In this document: in pieces, positions 60,791 to 64,000 of the stretch
How the letters are laid out: the number at the start of each line of letters is the position of its first letter
Numbering within the stretch: the first letter of the stretch is position 1
Origin: Streptomyces sp. NBC_01237
GTDB taxonomy: Bacteria; Actinomycetota; Actinomycetes; Streptomycetales; Streptomycetaceae
Length of the DNA: 64,000 nucleotides
Reading direction: 5' to 3'
NCBI RefSeq assembly: GCF_035917275.1
Contig: NZ_CP108508.1
Location: 868,001-932,000, forward strand
The notes under the pieces: model-generated
Databases searched by the model: none
Told to the model about the DNA's origin: nothing
Seen by the model: only the letters and a program-made list of their open reading frames with translations
Made by a program: the position numbers and the translations under genes

Positions 60791-63138
60791 CCACCAGCGA
60801 CAGTCCGGCCCCGAACGGCCGGGGGAACGCCGGCACCCGACGCGATCCCCACGACGGCTTCCCCGGCCGGATCGGCCGCACCTTCGCCGAGTCCGAGCCG
60901 GCCTGGCCGCGGCGCACCGCCCCGCCGCCGAGGGCCCCGAACATCGTCGTCGTCCTCGTCGACGACATGGGCTACAGCGACATCGGCCCGTTCGGCTCCG
61001 AGATCGCCACCCCCACCCTCGCGGCGCTGGCCGAGGAGGGGGTCCGGCTCACCAACTACCACACCATGCCGCTGTGTTCACCGGCGCGCGCCGCATTGCT
61101 CACCGGGCTCAACCCGCACCGTGTCGGCTACGCCATGGTCGCCAACTCCGATCCCGGCTTTCCCGGTTACGGCATGGAGATCGCCGACGACATCCCCACC
61201 CTCGCCGAACTGCTCCACGACGCGGGCTACGCCACCTACGCGGTCGGCAAATGGCATCTGGTCCGCGACTCGGCGTCCAACGCCGCCGACGACCGGAACA
61301 ACTGGCCGCTGCGCAAGGGCTTCGACCGGTACTACGGCGTCCTGGAGGGGCTGACCAGCCTCTTCCACCCCCACCAGCTGGTCCGGGACAACAGCCCCCT
61401 GGACATCGACGAGTTCCCCGACGGCTACTACTACACCGACGACATCACCGATCAGGCGATCTCCATGGTGAAGTCGCTGCGCGCCCACGACCCCGACAAA
61501 CCGTTCTTCCTCTACCTGGCGCACAACGCCGTCCATGGCCCCCTCCAGGCCAAGGAGGAGGACATCGCCCGCCACCGCGGACGCTACGACGAGGGCTGGG
61601 ACGTGCTGCGCGAGCGGCGCTTCGCCGCCCAGCTCGCCGACGGGCTGTTCCCGCCCGGCACCCGGCTTCCCGAGCGCAACAGCGAGGCCGGGCTGGACGT
61701 ACCGGCCTGGGCCGACCTCACCGACGAGCAGCGGAAGCTCTACGCCCGTTACATGGAGGTGTACGCGGCACTCGTCGACAACATCGACCAGAACCTGGGC
61801 CGGCTGACCGAGACCCTGGAAGCGCTCGGGGAGCTCGACAACACCGTCATCGTCTTCACCTCCGACAACGGCGGCACCGGCGAGGGCGGCGCCGAGGGGA
61901 CCCGCTCCTACTTCAGCCGCTTCGTCCACCACCCCGCCCTCCCCGGCGACTGGACCCCGGACGTCGACCGCGACCCCGAACTGATCGGCGGCCCGCGCAG
62001 CCTGGTCCACTACCCGCGCGGCTGGGGCATGGCCTCCAACACCCCCTTCCGCCTCTACAAAGGACACACCTACGCCGGCGGTGTGCGCGTCCCGTTCGTG
62101 CTGTCATGGCCGAAGGGGGCACGCGAGGGGCTGATCGCCCCCGGGCCGCGTACGCAGTACCAGTACGTCACCGACATCGCCCCCACCCTGCTGCGGCTGG
62201 CCGGTCTCGAACGGCCGGCCGAGCGGCGCGGCGTCACGCTCCAGGAGCCGGACGGGTTCGGTTTCACCCCCGTACTCGCGGACGCGGAGCACCGCTCCAC
62301 CCATCGCGAGCAGTACTGCGAGATGACCGGCAACCGCAGCTTCTACCGGGACGGACACAAGCTCGTCACCCTGCACCGGCCCGGCACGCCCTACGACGAA
62401 TCCGAGTGGGCGCTGTACGACATCGCTGCCGACCCGACCGAGATCCACGACCTGGCCGCAGAGCATCCTCATCTGGTAGCGGAGTTGGCTGCTTCCTGGG
62501 AGGAGGCGGCTCGGCGCAACGGGGTCTTTCCGCTGCCCGACGGCAGTGGCGCGCTCGCCCGCCGCAACCCGGCCGAGCGGCGGCTGTCCCGCCCGCTGAC
62601 CCTGCTGCCCGGCACCCCGGAGCTGGAGCGCTACCGCTCCTCCCGTCTGATCGCGCTGCGGTCCTTCGAGATCTCCGTCGTCCTCGACGAGGCCGGTGAG
62701 GGGGTGCTGGTCTCCCACGGCGACCAGGGCGGCGGCTACAGCCTGTACGTGGAGGACGGCCGGCTCCACTTCGCCTACAACGAGTACGGCGTGCTCCACG
62801 GGAGCGACGCCGGGCCCCTGACGCGCGGGGAGCATGTCGTCGTGCTCGCCGCCGCGGCCGAGCGGGGGCTGCGCTGGGGGTTCACGGTGAGCGTCGACGG
62901 CGTGGTGCGGGCCGCCCCGCCGAGCGTCCACCAGCTCATCGGCATGGCCCCGTTCCAGGGCATCAGTGTCGGGATCGACCGCAAGTCCCCGGTCTCCTGG
63001 CCACTGTACGAACGTCATCGCTCCTTCCGGTACCGCGGCCGGCTGAGGTCGGTGACCTACCGCCCGGGGGCCCCGGGACCCGACTCCCCCGAGGCGGTGG
63101 CCGCCGCGCTCAGGGAGGCGGCGGCCACGTTCGAGTGA
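60787..63138 (+). CDS. Arylsulfatase (AtsA-like, with C-terminal LamG-like domain)
   Basis: The 783-residue protein has an N-terminal tail and then IVVVLVDDMGYSDIGPFGSE (about residues 53-72) with metal Asp residues, the formylglycine motif CSPARAALLTGLNP (about 98-111), AVGKWHL, LAHNAVHGPL and FTSDNGGTGEGG (about 358-369). A C-terminal beta-rich domain of about 170 residues (RSFEISVVLDEAGEG, GGGYSLYVEDGRLHFAYN) resembles the extra domain of large actinobacterial arylsulfatases. No signal peptide is seen. The start overlaps the preceding sulfatase stop, so it is the last gene of the import-desulfation operon, closed by a hairpin at 63142. Confidence 0.92.
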   Translation: MTTSDSPAPNGRGNAGTRRDPHDGFPGRIGRTFAESEPAWPRRTAPPPRAPNIVVVLVDDMGYSDIGPFGSEIATPTLAALAEEGVRLTNYHTMPLCSPARAALLTGLNPHRVGYAMVANSDPGFPGYGMEIADDIPTLAELLHDAGYATYAVGKWHLVRDSASNAADDRNNWPLRKGFDRYYGVLEGLTSLFHPHQLVRDNSPLDIDEFPDGYYYTDDITDQAISMVKSLRAHDPDKPFFLYLAHNAVHGPLQAKEEDIARHRGRYDEGWDVLRERRFAAQLADGLFPPGTRLPERNSEAGLDVPAWADLTDEQRKLYARYMEVYAALVDNIDQNLGRLTETLEALGELDNTVIVFTSDNGGTGEGGAEGTRSYFSRFVHHPALPGDWTPDVDRDPELIGGPRSLVHYPRGWGMASNTPFRLYKGHTYAGGVRVPFVLSWPKGAREGLIAPGPRTQYQYVTDIAPTLLRLAGLERPAERRGVTLQEPDGFGFTPVLADAEHRSTHREQYCEMTGNRSFYRDGHKLVTLHRPGTPYDESEWALYDIAADPTEIHDLAAEHPHLVAELAASWEEAARRNGVFPLPDGSGALARRNPAERRLSRPLTLLPGTPELERYRSSRLIALRSFEISVVLDEAGEGVLVSHGDQGGGYSLYVEDGRLHFAYNEYGVLHGSDAGPLTRGEHVVVLAAAAERGLRWGFTVSVDGVVRAAPPSVHQLIGMAPFQGISVGIDRKSPVSWPLYERHRSFRYRGRLRSVTYRPGAPGPDSPEAVAAALREAAATFE

Positions 63139-63141
63139 GGA

Positions 63142-63166
63142 GCCCCGCCGGGCGTGCGGGCGGGGC
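63142..63166 (+). terminator. Terminator hairpin after the sulfatase operon
   Basis: GCCCCGCC (63142-63149) and GGCGGGGC (63159-63166) form a perfect 8-bp stem with a 9-nt loop, 4 bases after the arylsulfatase stop. Confidence 0.6.
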
Positions 63167-63180
63167 GCCGGTGGAGCGGA

Positions 63181-63345
63181 TCAGGAGCGGTAGACCTCCG
63201 GTTCGCCGATCTGGGCCGCGGGCCGGCCGGTGTCGGCGGTGGCGGTGACCCGCAGGTGCCGGGTGCTGGTGCCCGGCGGCAGGTCCGGGGTCGCGGTGTT
63301 GCCGGTGGCCGGGGGATCGGCTGTCCGGCGGTCCGGCCTCGGGGG
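63181..63345 (-). pseudogene. C-terminal remnant of a carbohydrate-binding (F5/8-like) domain
   Basis: The minus strand between the TGA of the alpha-glucosidase (63346-63348) and TGA 63181-63183 encodes 54 residues ending TSTRHLRVTATADTGRPAAQ and then IGEPEVYRS. This matches the usual end of discoidin-like or CBM32-type domains in secreted glycoside hydrolases (TRYVRLxxTGNTGxxAAQISExEVY). It is exactly in frame with the alpha-glucosidase but separated by its stop codon. It is either the scar of a deleted secreted enzyme or a tail reached only by readthrough. Confidence 0.5.
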
Positions 63346-64000
63346 TCAGGAAAGCAGCCACACCGCCGTGTCCTGCGGGAGAGCGCCGCCCTCGTCCAGG
63401 GGGCCGCTGGCGATCAGGACGTCCCCGTGGGCCGGGAGCTCCACGGGCTCCTCGGCGAGGTTGACGACACAGGTCAGGCCGGGGCCGCGGCGGAAGGCCA
63501 TGACTCCCCGTTCCGACGGGAGCCAGGTCAGCGGCTCGCCCCGGAAGCCGGGGACGCCGCGCCGCAGCCGCAGCGCCTCGCGGTACAGCGTCAGCATCGA
63601 GGCGGGGTCGGCGCTCTGGCGGTCGACTGCGTAGGCCGACCAGCCTTCCGGCTGCGGCAGCCACGGCTCGCCCGGCGTACCGAAGCCGCAGGCGGCAGCG
63701 TCGGCGACCCAGGGAAGGGGCACCCGGCAGCCGTCGCGCCCCGGGTCGGTGCCGCCGGAGCGGAAGTGCATCGGGTCCTGGATGCGGTCCAGGGGTACGT
63801 CGGCCTCGGGCAGGCCCAGTTCCTCACCCTGGTACACATAGACCGAGCCGGGCAGTGCGAGGGTCAGCAGGGCCGCGGCGCGGGCCCGGCGGGTGCCGAG
63901 CGCCGGGTCCGAGGGTGTTCCGAAGGTCTTCTCCGCGAAGTCGAACCCCGTGTCCTCGCGGCCGTACCGCGTCACGGTCCGGGTCACGTCGTGGTTGCAC
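63346..64000 (-). CDS. GH13 alpha-glucosidase, C-terminal part (5' end outside the window)
   Basis: The frame enters from the right edge and ends at TGA 63346-63348; about 217 residues are visible. CNHDVTRTVTRYG contains the conserved NHD of the GH13 active site (transition-state-stabilising Asp). LLTLALPGSVYVYQGEELGL, RIQDPMHFRSGGTDPGRDGC and the C-terminal beta domain (GLTCVVNLAEEPVELP) are typical of oligo-1,6- and alpha-glucosidases. It hydrolyses alpha-glucosides in the cytoplasm. It is convergent with the sulfatase operon and unrelated to it by position. Confidence 0.9.
   Translation of the reverse strand, partial: CNHDVTRTVTRYGREDTGFDFAEKTFGTPSDPALGTRRARAAALLTLALPGSVYVYQGEELGLPEADVPLDRIQDPMHFRSGGTDPGRDGCRVPLPWVADAAACGFGTPGEPWLPQPEGWSAYAVDRQSADPASMLTLYREALRLRRGVPGFRGEPLTWLPSERGVMAFRRGPGLTCVVNLAEEPVELPAHGDVLIASGPLDEGGALPQDTAVWLLS

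Noticed and set aside
1..64000. tRNA, rRNA and CRISPR arrays
   Set aside because: No cloverleaf with a GTTCGAATC-type T-loop, no rRNA core sequence and no regularly spaced repeats were noticed on either strand by eye; a dedicated RNA search was not possible.

Overview
The window is about 64 kb of very GC-rich DNA. Codon third positions are almost all G or C, GTG starts are frequent, and the gene families are typical of a streptomycete chromosome: a WhiB protein, SpoIIE phosphatase and RsbW-like ATPases, an XRE/DUF5753 regulator, DUF6629, FkbM, ROK and Tat-exported enzymes. The mix of regulators, secreted hydrolases, sugar and sulfur scavenging genes, and decayed fragments suggests an accessory or arm-proximal region. 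No rRNA, tRNA, CRISPR array or replication origin was seen.

Layout. 1-2.1 kb: tail of a GNAT acetyltransferase, a twice-frameshifted ISAs1-type transposase and an RsbW-like ATPase. 2.4-7.5 kb: DUF1232 protein, WhiB protein, SpoIIE phosphatase, an XRE regulator divergent from a second RsbW-like ATPase, RNase H and DUF6629. 7.8-11 kb: an ABC exporter behind a SoxR/MerR-type promoter, and an FkbM methyltransferase. 11-15 kb: a PucR-type regulator divergent from a secreted lipase and an acyl-CoA ligase. 15-17.7 kb: a small membrane protein, a degenerate HNH protein, a deletion scar joining an MMPL start to a response-regulator end, and a methyltransferase. 17.7-24 kb: an APC permease, a PH-like membrane protein, and kdpDE without kdpFABC. 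24-31.9 kb: a NarL-type two-component pair, methyltransferase, aldo/keto reductase, PIG-V-like mannosyltransferase, Tat-exported esterase and PPOX protein.

32.2-41.6 kb (minus strand) is a polysaccharide-use operon. It encodes a lipoprotein binding protein, two permeases, a GH29 fucosidase, two tandem Tat-exported PL6-type beta-helix lyases, a sugar isomerase and an SGNH hydrolase, and is driven from a promoter overlapped by a LacI-type operator. A D-2-hydroxyacid dehydrogenase, a DUF3533/YhgE-like membrane protein and a DppA-like M55 peptidase follow on the plus strand.

45.6-47.7 kb (minus strand) holds the most novel-looking system. A 63-residue peptide with a secretion leader and a short Cys/Asp-containing C-terminus is followed, after a perfect 14-bp hairpin, by two paralogous JmjC/cupin-8 oxygenases. 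This looks like an undescribed oxygenase-modified peptide (RiPP-like) cassette, although no maturation has been shown.

48.0-63.1 kb is a sulfate-ester scavenging island. It has a Cys-type sulfatase and an AtsK/TauD-like dioxygenase on the minus strand, then a ROK regulator, a leaderless cysteine-containing leader peptide, a complete Dpp-type ABC importer, a formylglycine-generating enzyme and two more Cys-type sulfatases on the plus strand. None of the three sulfatases has a visible signal peptide, so the likely logic is import of sulfated molecules followed by cytoplasmic desulfation under sulfur control. The window closes with the C-terminal part of a GH13 alpha-glucosidase on the minus strand.
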